Below, in pieces: positions 7,441 through 14,473 of a stretch of DNA of 33,736 nt. The DNA comes from Candidatus Methylomirabilota bacterium. Lineage in GTDB: Bacteria; Methylomirabilota; Methylomirabilia; Rokubacteriales; CSP1-6. Every line of letters starts with the position of its first letter. Within the stretch, counting starts at the first letter, position 1. The position numbers and the translations under genes were made by a program. The stretch spans positions 1-33,736 of the forward strand of contig DASTFB010000132.1 in assembly GCA_035709005.1 (NCBI GenBank). The letters are read 5' to 3'. The notes under the pieces are model-generated. The model was not told where the DNA came from, ran no database searches, and saw nothing but the letters and a program-made list of their open reading frames with translations.

Positions 7441-9278
7441 TCGACCGGATCCACCTCGACATCTATGATACCGCGGCCGCGCGAGCCCCGCGCCGCGCGC
7501 ACCTGTCGCAGCGCCGTCGCCAGCTGACGCGGAAGATCGGGTCCGCCCTTGACCACCAGCCGGCGCGCCCGATTGCGTCGGTCGCTGGTTGCCGGGTAGA
7601 GGATGAGTCCCGGCCCGCCGGCCAGCGCGGTCCCCATCGTCTGGATGGCTTGCTCAGCGGCCGCCGATCCCAGCCCGCTCATCGTGATGATGGCCAGCCG
7701 GCGAAACGGGGGATACCCGAGCTCGGCGCGGAAGCGGAGCTCGGGCGTGTAGAACAGGTTCAGATCCTGCCTGGCCACCGCCTGGAGCGCGTAGTGCTCG
7801 GGGTTCTGGGACTGGATGATCAGCGCGCCGTCGGCGCGCACCCGCTCCGCCGCCGCCCACAGCATGCCGAGGCTCCGTTCGGCGGCGCGAAAATCGGGGA
7901 TGCCGAGCATCTGGTCGGGTGACACGAACCCGGCGAGGCCGAGCGAGGCGGGGCCGAACAGGCGCAGAGCTCCCCGGGTGCCGATGACGATGTCGGCCGC
8001 GGAGGCGGCTTCGCGTTGCGCCTCGCCGCGTCGGCCGCGGCCCGCCTCGGGGTCGTAACGGGCGATTCGAGCCCGGCTGAAGCGCCGGCGCACGGCGTGC
8101 TCCACGCGTTCCGCCCCCCAACCGAACGGCGCTAGCCGGCGCCCACGGCACGTCGGGCATGCCTCGGGCAGCGAGGCCTGGGCGCCGCAGAGCCGGCAAG
8201 CGAGGGTTCGGCCGGCCGGCGAGTAGGCCAGCGCGATCGCGCACGTCTCGCACTTGAGAATCGCCCCGCACTCGTCGCAGCCCAGCATGGAAGTGAGCCG
8301 GCTGATGCCCAGGAAGACCCGGCGCCCGGCGGCCAGCGCTTCCCTGATGGCCCGGCTCAACGCAGGCGTGAGCGCTTCCCGTCGGGCGATGCCCCGGGTG
8401 TCGGCGATGGTCACGAGCGGCCAGGGGCCGGGCGGTGAACCATCCACCCGAGCCTGTCCCGCGCTGGCCCGCCACCACATCTCGACGCTGGGCGTGGCGG
8501 CCGTGAGGACTCCCTGCAACCTCTGGCGCGCCGCCCGCTCCAGCGCGGCGTCGCGCGTGTGCATGCGGGGGTGCCCCGGTGGCTTGTGCCCGGCCTCGTG
8601 CTCGTCGATGACCACCAGCCGTGCGCCTGGCGGTAGGGGCGCCAGGAGCGCCCCGCGGGTGCCGACGACGAACGCCGCTGCTCCGCCGGCCGCCGCGGTC
8701 CACGCGGCGGCACGGTCGACATCCCCTGCGCTGGAGTCCAGGCGGACGGCGTGCCCCAGCTTGCCGAGCCGCTGCGCCCACCGCGCGGCGGCGTCGACGT
8801 CGGGCGTCAGCACGAGGGCCGGCGGGCCGGAGGCCAGGAACTCGAGGAGCCGCGCCTCGCGTCCCGACCCGACCAGCACGCGCGGCTTGCTCTCGCCCGG
8901 GGCGGTGTGCTCGCCGAGGCCGGAGTGCCGCGGTCGCAGGACCGGGGCTCCCGGCGTGGCCGGCGGCGGCAGCAGGGCCAGGCAGGTCGATCCGAAGCTG
9001 GCCAGGCTCTCCTCGGCGATCCAGCGGACCAGGTCCAGCTGCTCGCGGCCGATCAGCGGCTGCGGATCGACCGGCCGCAGCAGGGGCTTGAGGGAAGCGG
9101 CCGGGCCTTCCCGCAGCGCGACGATCACGCCCATGCGGGGGACGCCCTTGAGAGGGGCCAGCACCCGCTGGCCCGGCGCGACCGGGAAGTCCCCGGGTAC
9201 GAGATACGAGAACGGATGGTCGAGCGGTGCGTCGAAGGCGACGTCGGCGATCACATCATCGCGAGCGCCGGCGGTCAT
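7428..9278 (-). CDS. priA: Replication restart protein PriA, probably helicase-inactive
   Basis: PriA recognises stalled forks and reloads the replisome. The 616-residue protein is shorter than E. coli PriA (732). The N-terminal DNA-binding part is recognisable (HPFSYLVPGD, PGQRVLAPL). The zinc-binding module is intact with eight cysteines (334, 337, 343, 346, 361, 364, 374, 377). The ATPase motifs are degraded: Walker A is GSGRE at 137-141 instead of GSGKT, Walker B is DEHE instead of DEEH, and no GRAGR motif VI is seen. Actinobacterial PriA proteins are known to lack helicase motifs similarly. ATG at 9278 overlaps the upstream glycosylase; an in-frame GTG at 9254 is an alternative. Confidence 0.93.
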   Translation of the reverse strand: MTAGARDDVIADVAFDAPLDHPFSYLVPGDFPVAPGQRVLAPLKGVPRMGVIVALREGPAASLKPLLRPVDPQPLIGREQLDLVRWIAEESLASFGSTCLALLPPPATPGAPVLRPRHSGLGEHTAPGESKPRVLVGSGREARLLEFLASGPPALVLTPDVDAAARWAQRLGKLGHAVRLDSSAGDVDRAAAWTAAAGGAAAFVVGTRGALLAPLPPGARLVVIDEHEAGHKPPGHPRMHTRDAALERAARQRLQGVLTAATPSVEMWWRASAGQARVDGSPPGPWPLVTIADTRGIARREALTPALSRAIREALAAGRRVFLGISRLTSMLGCDECGAILKCETCAIALAYSPAGRTLACRLCGAQASLPEACPTCRGRRLAPFGWGAERVEHAVRRRFSRARIARYDPEAGRGRRGEAQREAASAADIVIGTRGALRLFGPASLGLAGFVSPDQMLGIPDFRAAERSLGMLWAAAERVRADGALIIQSQNPEHYALQAVARQDLNLFYTPELRFRAELGYPPFRRLAIITMSGLGSAAAEQAIQTMGTALAGGPGLILYPATSDRRNRARRLVVKGGPDLPRQLATALRQVRAARGSRGRGIIDVEVDPVEWPS

Positions 9279-9945
9279 ACTCCCGTTTGGCGAGCTTCAG
9301 ATCCTCCCAGGCCATGCGCTTGTACTCCTGGCCGGGGTTCCGGAGGAGGAACGCGGGATGGAAGGTGGGGATCAGCACTGCCGTCCCGAACGGGTGCGGC
9401 CGGCCGCGAAGCTTGCCGATGGCCTCGCGAGTGCGCAGTAAGGCCTGCGCGGCCACGCTGCCCAGGGCGATGACGACCTTGGGCTGCAGGGAGCCCAGCT
9501 GAGCGCTCAGCACAGGGGCGCAGGCGGCCAGCTCCTCCGGCTCCGGATTGCGGTTCCCCGGGGGGCGACACTTGACGGCATTCGTGATGAAGACTTCGTC
9601 GCGGGACAGCTGCACCGACTCCAGCATCCTGGTGAGGAGCTGCCCGGCGCGGCCCACGAAGGGCTTGCCCTGGACGTCCTCGTCCGCGCCGGGGCCTTCC
9701 CCGATCACGACGAGCTCGGCCCGGGGATGGCCGGCCCCGAAAACGATGGTCGTCCGCCCTTCGCAGAGCTTGCACCGACGGCACCCCTGGAGCGCCCGTT
9801 CCTGAGCCCGCAGCGCTTCGTCGGGAGACAGCAGATAATCGCCGGTCAGCGGCAGGTGTGTCATGCCCAGGTTCCGATGATGGCGAAGCGTCTCACTGAC
9901 CACACCGAGCGCGTCGGCCAGCGTGGCCCGGGGATCCTCAAGCAT
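9256..9945 (-). CDS. Family 4 (Fe-S) uracil-DNA glycosylase
   Basis: This enzyme excises uracil from DNA after cytosine deamination. The 229-residue protein has GEGPGADEDVQGKPFVGRAGQLL (catalytic loop and the F/GRAG element, residues 82-104), TNAVKCRPPGNRNP, and HPAFLLRNPG near the C-terminus. These are the hallmarks of the family 4 type. Candidate [4Fe-4S] ligands are Cys55 and Cys58 (a third Cys at 61), Cys126 and Cys142. An N-terminal extension of about 50 residues is present, as in many bacterial members. It lies 6 bp after coaBC and overlaps priA by 23 bp. Confidence 0.94.
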   Translation of the reverse strand: MLEDPRATLADALGVVSETLRHHRNLGMTHLPLTGDYLLSPDEALRAQERALQGCRRCKLCEGRTTIVFGAGHPRAELVVIGEGPGADEDVQGKPFVGRAGQLLTRMLESVQLSRDEVFITNAVKCRPPGNRNPEPEELAACAPVLSAQLGSLQPKVVIALGSVAAQALLRTREAIGKLRGRPHPFGTAVLIPTFHPAFLLRNPGQEYKRMAWEDLKLAKREYDRRRSR

Positions 9946-9951
9946 CCCCGA

Positions 9952-11181
9952 TTATCGCGGTACCCGGTCGGTGGTCCGCGTCGCCGCAGCCCGAAGCGTG
10001 AGCACGTGACTCAGGATGGCGTCGGCAACAGCCGTCTTCGGCATGCGGGGGAGCGCGCGCTCACCGCCCCAGCGGTCGATGAGGAGCACCTGGTTGTCCT
10101 CGGCATCGAACCCGATGCCGTGCTGGCTCACGTCGTTGGCGACCAACAGGTCGATGCCCTTGCTGGCGAGCTTCATCCGGGCGTTGGCCGCGACCTCGTG
10201 GGTCTCGGCGGCGAAGCCCACGATGAACGCGCCCGTGCGTCGCGCCACCACCTCGGCGAGGATGTCGGGATTCGGCTGCAGGTCGAGGCTGATCTCGTGC
10301 TTGCCCTTCATCTTTACCGGCTCGACGCGCTTGGCGCGGTAGTCGGCGACGGCCGCCGCCTTCACGACGATGGTGGCTCCCGTCAGGTGTTGCAGGACCG
10401 CCTCGCGCATGTCCTCGGCCGTCTGCACCGGCACGAAGACGACGCCGGCCGGCGGCGTGAGCGCGGTGGGCCCGGAGATCAGCGTGACCTGGGCGCCCCG
10501 CCGCCGCGCCGCGATCGCCAGCCCGTAGCCCATCTTGCCGGACGAACGGTTGGAGATGTAACGGACCGGATCGATGGGCTCCCGGGTGGGCCCGGCCGTC
10601 ACCAGCACCCGATCGCCGGTGAGGTCGCGCTGAGGATGCAGCAGGCCCAGCAGAGCCTCGACGATGTGATCGATCTCGGGCAAACGGCCCTGGCCGCTCA
10701 GCCCGGAGGCCAGGTCGCCGGTGTCAGGATCGAGCACCGTGATGCCGCGCTCACGCAACCGGACGACGTTCGCCATCACCGCCGGATGGGTCCACATCGC
10801 CCCGTCCATGGCCGGGGCCATCAGCACCGGGCCCCGCGCGGCCAGCAGCAGCGTCGTGAGGAAATCGTCGGCGAGCCCCCCGGCGGCCTTGGCCAGGAGG
10901 TTCGCCGTGGCCGGCGCGACCACCAGCGCATCGGCGCGCTCGGCCAGCGCGATGTGCTCGACGGCCTCGCTGCTTTGCGGATCCAGCAGATCGACGAGGA
11001 CGGGGCGCCCCGACAGCGTGCGAAAGGTCAGGGGCCCCACGAAGGCCCGGGCGTGCTCCGTCATGCAGACGGTGACGCGGGCGCCGAGCCGGGTCAGCTC
11101 CCGCAGCAGATAGACCGCCTTGTAGGCGGCGATCGAGCCACTCACCCCCAGGATCAGCTCTTTGCTCTGCAGCGCCATCAC
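9952..11181 (-). CDS. coaBC: Bifunctional phosphopantothenoylcysteine decarboxylase/synthetase
   Basis: CoaBC converts 4'-phosphopantothenate to 4'-phosphopantetheine in CoA synthesis. The 409-residue protein has the flavin-dependent decarboxylase domain (about 1-185: GVSGSIAAYK, VEHIALA with His76, PAMDGAMW). The CTP-dependent synthetase domain follows (VTAGPTREPIDPVRYISNRSSGKMG, AAAVADYR, KNP-like QPNPDIL, VGFAAET, ANDVS). The usual PxMN is PAMD (Asp126), and the usual ACG of the flap is ASG (Ser159). The start overlaps the rpoZ stop by 4 bp. Confidence 0.97.
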   Translation of the reverse strand: MMALQSKELILGVSGSIAAYKAVYLLRELTRLGARVTVCMTEHARAFVGPLTFRTLSGRPVLVDLLDPQSSEAVEHIALAERADALVVAPATANLLAKAAGGLADDFLTTLLLAARGPVLMAPAMDGAMWTHPAVMANVVRLRERGITVLDPDTGDLASGLSGQGRLPEIDHIVEALLGLLHPQRDLTGDRVLVTAGPTREPIDPVRYISNRSSGKMGYGLAIAARRRGAQVTLISGPTALTPPAGVVFVPVQTAEDMREAVLQHLTGATIVVKAAAVADYRAKRVEPVKMKGKHEISLDLQPNPDILAEVVARRTGAFIVGFAAETHEVAANARMKLASKGIDLLVANDVSQHGIGFDAEDNQVLLIDRWGGERALPRMPKTAVADAILSHVLTLRAAATRTTDRVPR

Positions 11182-11390
11182 GCTTTGCTGTCGCTGTCGT
11201 CCTTCACGCGGTATTCGACCTTCGCCTGCGAGATCTCCTCCAGCGCCGTGCTGGTCGGCTTCCGATACTTCGTCTCGACGCGCGGGGGGGCGCCCCGGTT
11301 GATCTGCCGGGCGCGCTTGGCCGAGAGCACTACGAGCAGGTAACGGTTCGAGACCTTGTTCAACGCACTTTCCAGAGAGGGAAACGCCAT
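11178..11390 (-). CDS. rpoZ: RNA polymerase omega subunit
   Basis: Omega helps fold and assemble the beta' subunit of RNA polymerase. The open frame runs upstream to 11543 inside gmk. The start is set at the ATG at 11390, where MAFPSLESALNKVSNRYLLV matches the family N-terminus and a GGAGG (11405-11401) precedes it by 10 bases. The 70-residue product contains LLVVLSAKRARQINRG and TALEEISQAKVEY, both typical. It starts two bases after the gmk stop; gmk-rpoZ-coaBC is a conserved order. Confidence 0.95.
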   Translation of the reverse strand: MAFPSLESALNKVSNRYLLVVLSAKRARQINRGAPPRVETKYRKPTSTALEEISQAKVEYRVKDDSDSKA

Positions 11391-11392
11391 CG

Positions 11393-12028
11393 TCAGCAAT
11401 CCTCCGTGCGGGTGTCGATCACGTCGGGCAGTGTCAGGGTGAGTCGGAAGGTCCGCGAGCGCTCGGCCATGATGATGGCGGTGAGCTGCTCCACGGCGTC
11501 CTTCACGTCTCGGTTCACAATCAGATAGTCGTACTGTCGCCACATCCTGATCTCCTCGCGCGCGCGATCCAGCCGGCGGGTGATCTCGCCGGCCGCATCG
11601 GAGCGGCGCTCGCGCAGCCGCTGCTCGAGTTCGGCCATCGAGGGGGCCACGATGAACACCAGCACGGCCTCGGGATAGCGGCGGCGGAGCTGCGCCGCGC
11701 CCTGGGTGTCGATGTCGAGCAGGATGTCGCGTCCTTCACGCCACGCCGCTTCGAGAATCCTCGCCCGGGTGCCGTAGAGGTTGCCGTGCACGGTGGCCCA
11801 CTCGGCGAACTCACCGCGGGCCCGCAGGTCCTGGAAGACGGCCTCGGTGACGAAATGGAAGTCCGTGCCCTCGATCTCGCCCGGTCGGGGCGCGCGGGTC
11901 GTGTACGACACCGAGTAGGCGAGATCGGGCAGCAGCCGGCGGGCCTCGCGGCACAGCGTCGTCTTGCCCGCCCCCGAGGGCGCCGATACGACAAACAGCG
12001 CGCCCCGGCGTCGAATCACCCGACGCAC
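11393..12028 (-). CDS. gmk: Guanylate kinase
   Basis: Gmk phosphorylates GMP to GDP with ATP. The 211-residue protein has the P-loop VSAPSGAGKTTLCR (14-27), the GMP-binding segment SVSYTTRAPRPGEIEGTDFHFV, and DILLDIDTQGAAQLR. It also has the LID region ERRSDAAGEITRRL. The GTG start at 12028 is 3 bp after the yicC stop; a second in-frame GTG three codons later is also possible. The yicC-gmk-rpoZ-coaBC block is typical of many phyla. The remA (DUF370) gene sometimes found between yicC and gmk is not here. Confidence 0.97.
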   Translation of the reverse strand: MRRVIRRRGALFVVSAPSGAGKTTLCREARRLLPDLAYSVSYTTRAPRPGEIEGTDFHFVTEAVFQDLRARGEFAEWATVHGNLYGTRARILEAAWREGRDILLDIDTQGAAQLRRRYPEAVLVFIVAPSMAELEQRLRERRSDAAGEITRRLDRAREEIRMWRQYDYLIVNRDVKDAVEQLTAIIMAERSRTFRLTLTLPDVIDTRTEDC

Positions 12029-12031
12029 CGG

Positions 12032-12916
12032 CTATTCAAGGTTCTGCACCTGCTCGCGCATCTTCTCGAGGAGGCCTTTGGCGGCCAGGGCCGCCTGAGA
12101 CAGCTCGAGGTCGTCGGCCTTGGCCGCCAGCGTGTTCACTTCCCGGTTCATCTCCTGCAGCAGGAAATCCAGGCCCCGCCCCGCTGGTCCGCCCTTGTCC
12201 AGCGTCAGTGCGAACTCGTCCACGTGGACGCGCAGGCGCGTGATCTCCTCTGTCACGTCGGTCTTCTGGGCCCACACGGCGACCTCGGTCAGGATTCGCG
12301 CCTCGTCCAGCGGGACGTCCCCCAGCAACGTCCGCAGCCGCTCGCGCAACCGCTCACCGCGGCGGGCCGCTGCCTGCGGCGCCCGCGTCGCCATCGTGGT
12401 CAGGCGGCCGCTCAACTCGGCGAGCAGCGCCCGTAGCTCGGCGGTCAGGGCGGTGCCCTCGGCCTCCCGTTTCACGACGAGCGCGTCCAGGGCCTCGGTG
12501 ATGCCGCGAGCGAGCAGCGGCCCCAGGCGATCGGGATCGGCGGCGATGGCCTCGCGCGACTCCACGACGCCCGGGCGCTCGAGAAGCCAGCGGAGCAGTC
12601 CCTCGTCGCCGAGTCCGAGGCCGCCGGCCAGGGCCTGCGCCGCCTCGTAGTAGCGGCGGGCCAGCGCCGTGTTGATCCGGACGTCCTGAGCCGGCGCCCC
12701 GGTGGTTGGCGTAAGCTGCACCGTCACGTCGATGCGACCGCGTTCGAGCCGCGCCTGGACCAGTCGTCGGACCTCGAGCTCGAGCGTGGCCAGCGCGGCG
12801 GGTAGCCGGAGGGCGATATCGAGATGACGGTGGTTCACCGAACGCGCCTCGACGGTGATGAGGCTCGCGTCGTCGGCGATCTCGGCCCTGCCGAACCCGG
12901 TCATGCTTCGAATCAC
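12032..12916 (-). CDS. yicC: YicC-family endoribonuclease-like protein
   Basis: YicC-family proteins are linked to RNA turnover; E. coli YicC promotes decay of the sRNA RyhB. The 294-residue product opens VIRSMTGFGRAE and ends with the DUF1732 block (TDVTEEITRLRVHVDEF, GRGLDFLLQEMNREVNTLAAKA), both diagnostic. A longer open frame extends to 13303. The GTG at 12916 is chosen because it restores the family N-terminus and has GGAGG seven bases upstream. It is the first gene of the long minus-strand operon, about 39 bases from the predicted transcription start. Confidence 0.94.
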   Translation of the reverse strand: MIRSMTGFGRAEIADDASLITVEARSVNHRHLDIALRLPAALATLELEVRRLVQARLERGRIDVTVQLTPTTGAPAQDVRINTALARRYYEAAQALAGGLGLGDEGLLRWLLERPGVVESREAIAADPDRLGPLLARGITEALDALVVKREAEGTALTAELRALLAELSGRLTTMATRAPQAAARRGERLRERLRTLLGDVPLDEARILTEVAVWAQKTDVTEEITRLRVHVDEFALTLDKGGPAGRGLDFLLQEMNREVNTLAAKADDLELSQAALAAKGLLEKMREQVQNLE

Positions 12917-12923
12917 CGAGAGG

Positions 12924-12928
12924 CCTCC
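12924..12928 (-). promoter_or_regulatory. Shine-Dalgarno of yicC
   Basis: A GGAGG lies seven bases upstream of GTG 12916. It decides between the true start and the longer upstream open frame, which passes through the promoter. Confidence 0.7.
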
Positions 12929-12961
12929 GGCACGGGGGGCAGAGCCGGGATCATTGGATGG

Positions 12962-12991
12962 ATCATAGGCAAAATTTGCTAGTAGTGTCAA
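12962..12991 (-). promoter_or_regulatory. Sigma70-type promoter of the yicC-gmk-rpoZ operon
   Basis: On the minus strand a perfect TTGACA (12991-12986) is separated by 18 bases from TATGAT (12967-12962, 5/6). The predicted start is near 12955, leaving about 39 bases of leader before the yicC GTG. The stretch is locally AT-rich in an otherwise GC-rich window. Confidence 0.75.
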
Positions 12992-13009
12992 CGTGTTGCG
13001 AATTGACAC
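12985..13009. repeat. Inverted repeat formed by two facing -35 boxes
   Basis: GTGTCAA (12985-12991) and TTGACAC (13003-13009) are perfect inverted copies 11 bases apart. They are the -35 elements of the divergent promoters, but the symmetry could also serve a dimeric regulator. Confidence 0.6.
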
Positions 13010-13032
13010 GCCGCGCGGAGGCGCCGTACACT
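13003..13032 (+). promoter_or_regulatory. Candidate divergent plus-strand promoter
   Basis: TTGACA (13003-13008) is followed after 18 bases by TACACT (13027-13032, 4/6). It would read the small membrane protein gene at 13112 and perhaps the MoxR cassette, with a leader of about 73 bases. The -10 is weaker than that of the opposing promoter. Confidence 0.5.
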
Positions 13033-13067
13033 CCGCCAGCCGGGGCCTTGAAGGCGGATTGCACGCG

Positions 13068-13115
13068 ATGATGCGCATGGTCCGCGAGCGTCCGCGACGC
13101 CGCATGCGCACATGA
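13068..13115 (+). CDS. Possible arginine-rich leader peptide
   Basis: A 15-codon frame (MMRMVRERPRRRMRT, seven arginines) ends in TGA overlapping the ATG of the next gene as ATGA. A partial Shine-Dalgarno (AAGGCGG, 13051-13057) lies 10 bases upstream, whereas the downstream ATG has none. Translational coupling is therefore possible. Chance occurrence is quite possible in GC-rich DNA, and no family is recognised. Confidence 0.2.
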   Translation: MMRMVRERPRRRMRT

Positions 13116-13468
13116 CCCGGATCGCAGTGGCCGCGCTCGTGGTCGTCCTCCTCCTGGCCGGCGCTACGGTCGCTCTGGCCCGCGTGCGCGGGAAATCGGG
13201 TTCGCGGGCTTCGATTCTCCTGTCCGTCGTCGCCCACTGGCTCGCCGCGTACGCCTTGTGGACGCTCGCCGGGGCCGTCGCCCTGCGCTGGGGCCTGCTC
13301 CACGCCTACGATTCGACGTGGTTCGGTGCGTTGGCCCTGGCCCTGGGCGCCTGGCAGTACCGCGCACGGCTACGGGCCGGTCCCGAGCCCGCGCTCGCGA
13401 TCTTCGTCGCCGGGCAGCTCGCCTGGCTGCTCATCGTGGGAGCTCAGAACGGCCTGTTCACCCCGTGA
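13112..13468 (+). CDS. Small four-helix integral membrane protein, unknown
   Basis: No family is recognised. The 118-residue product has four predicted transmembrane segments at about 3-24, 33-58, 66-84 and 94-115, with short loops. The first loop is basic (RVRGKSG). It reads divergently from yicC and lies 87 bp upstream of the MoxR gene on the same strand, so it may share that operon. There is no Shine-Dalgarno before the ATG, but a 15-codon upstream frame overlaps it as ATGA. The consistent hydrophobic pattern favours a real gene. Confidence 0.65.
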   Translation: MTRIAVAALVVVLLLAGATVALARVRGKSGSRASILLSVVAHWLAAYALWTLAGAVALRWGLLHAYDSTWFGALALALGAWQYRARLRAGPEPALAIFVAGQLAWLLIVGAQNGLFTP

Positions 13469-13492
13469 ACGGCGACTCCCTCATTTGCCCTA

Positions 13493-13512
13493 CGGCGATG
13501 GCCTTGTCGCCG
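13493..13512 (+). terminator. Weak hairpin after the small membrane protein gene
   Basis: CGGCGA (13493-13498) pairs with TCGCCG (13507-13512) around an eight-base loop, 24 bases after the stop at 13468. There is no T-run after it, so it is at best a weak or Rho-assisted terminator. Confidence 0.25.
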
Positions 13513-13531
13513 CCCCGGGCTTCAGTATTAG
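13504..13531 (+). promoter_or_regulatory. Possible promoter of the MoxR cassette
   Basis: TTGTCG (13504-13509) and TATTAG (13526-13531) lie 16 bases apart, each 4/6 to consensus. They would start transcription near 13538, shortly before the GTG at 13556. The -35 overlaps the hairpin above. Weak evidence. Confidence 0.3.
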
Positions 13532-13558
13532 ATGGGGAAGTGATTAGATGGGGAAGTG
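13528..13558 (+). repeat. Tandem duplication of the moxR ribosome-binding/start region
   Basis: The 15-base unit TTAGATGGGGAAGTG occurs at 13528-13542 and again at 13544-13558, separated by one A. Each copy contains a purine-rich Shine-Dalgarno-like core and a GTG. The GTG in the second copy (13556) opens the MoxR gene. Confidence 0.8.
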
Positions 13559-14473
13559 GCCGATTCGCGTGATGGCATCCGGCGTCTGGAGAGCACCCTC
13601 AGTCGGTGCATCCTGGGCAAGCCCGAGGTGGTCCGGCTGGCGGTGGTCGGGCTGCTGGCGCGGGGCCATGTCCTGATCGAGGACGCTCCCGGCGTCGGTA
13701 AGACGACGCTGGCGGCGGCGCTGGCCCGTTCGATCCGCGGTCGCTTTCAGCGTATTCAGTTCACCTCCGACATGCTGCCCTCCGACATCCTCGGTGTCAG
13801 CGTCTGGCAGCCGGACCGAGGACAGTTCGTGTTCAAGCCGGGCCCGGTGTTCGCCAACGTGGTGCTGGCCGACGAGATCAACCGCACGACACCGAAGACC
13901 CAGTCCAGCCTGCTCGAGGCCATGAACGAGTCGCAGGTTTCCATCGACCACGCCACGTACCCGCTCCCCCGGCCCTTCATGGTGCTGGCCACGCAGAATC
14001 CACACGAGTACGAAGGGACGTATCCGCTGCCCGAGTCTCAGCTCGATCGCTTCCTGCTCCGCATCCGCGTCGGTTACCCCGAGGCCGCCGACGAGAAGGC
14101 GATCCTGCGCGGCCAGGCGGCGCCGCCCGAAGTGGTCGAGCCGGTCCTGAGCGGGCCGGAGGTGGCCGTGCTGCAGGGCCAGACCGAGCAAGTGGGGATC
14201 GACGAATCGGTGCTCGATTATCTGATGGCCCTGGTGGCGGCGACTCGGGCCTCCACCCTGCTCGCCCTGGGCGTGAGCCCACGCGGCTCGCGGTCGTTGT
14301 TGCGGGCCGCCCAAGCCTCGGCGCTGGCTGACGGCCGGGACTACGTGGTGCCCGATGACGTCAAGCGCCTGGCCATCCCCGTGCTGGCCCACCGTGTGCT
14401 TCCCCGGGCCGGCGGGGTCGACGGCGACGCCGCCATCCGGAGCATCGCCGAGGAGGTCGCCGTCCCGCGGTGA
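13556..14473 (+). CDS. MoxR-family AAA+ ATPase
   Basis: MoxR ATPases act as chaperone-like remodelers, usually for metal-binding or von Willebrand A-domain partners. The 305-residue protein has Walker A EDAPGVGKTTLA (42-53), Walker B VVLADEINR (102-110), sensor 1 ATQNPHEYEGTYPLPESQLDRF, and a C-terminal lid domain with SPRGSRSLLRAAQA. The GTG start lies inside the second copy of a tandem repeat, with a GGGGAA just before it. It overlaps the next gene as GTGA, giving the well-known MoxR-DUF58-transglutaminase order. The molecular target is unknown. Confidence 0.93.
   Translation: MADSRDGIRRLESTLSRCILGKPEVVRLAVVGLLARGHVLIEDAPGVGKTTLAAALARSIRGRFQRIQFTSDMLPSDILGVSVWQPDRGQFVFKPGPVFANVVLADEINRTTPKTQSSLLEAMNESQVSIDHATYPLPRPFMVLATQNPHEYEGTYPLPESQLDRFLLRIRVGYPEAADEKAILRGQAAPPEVVEPVLSGPEVAVLQGQTEQVGIDESVLDYLMALVAATRASTLLALGVSPRGSRSLLRAAQASALADGRDYVVPDDVKRLAIPVLAHRVLPRAGGVDGDAAIRSIAEEVAVPR

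Noticed and set aside
12917-13303. Upstream extension of the yicC frame (about 130 codons)
   Set aside because: It passes through the yicC promoter and its ribosome-binding site, and lies antisense to the membrane protein gene. The family N-terminus begins at GTG 12916.
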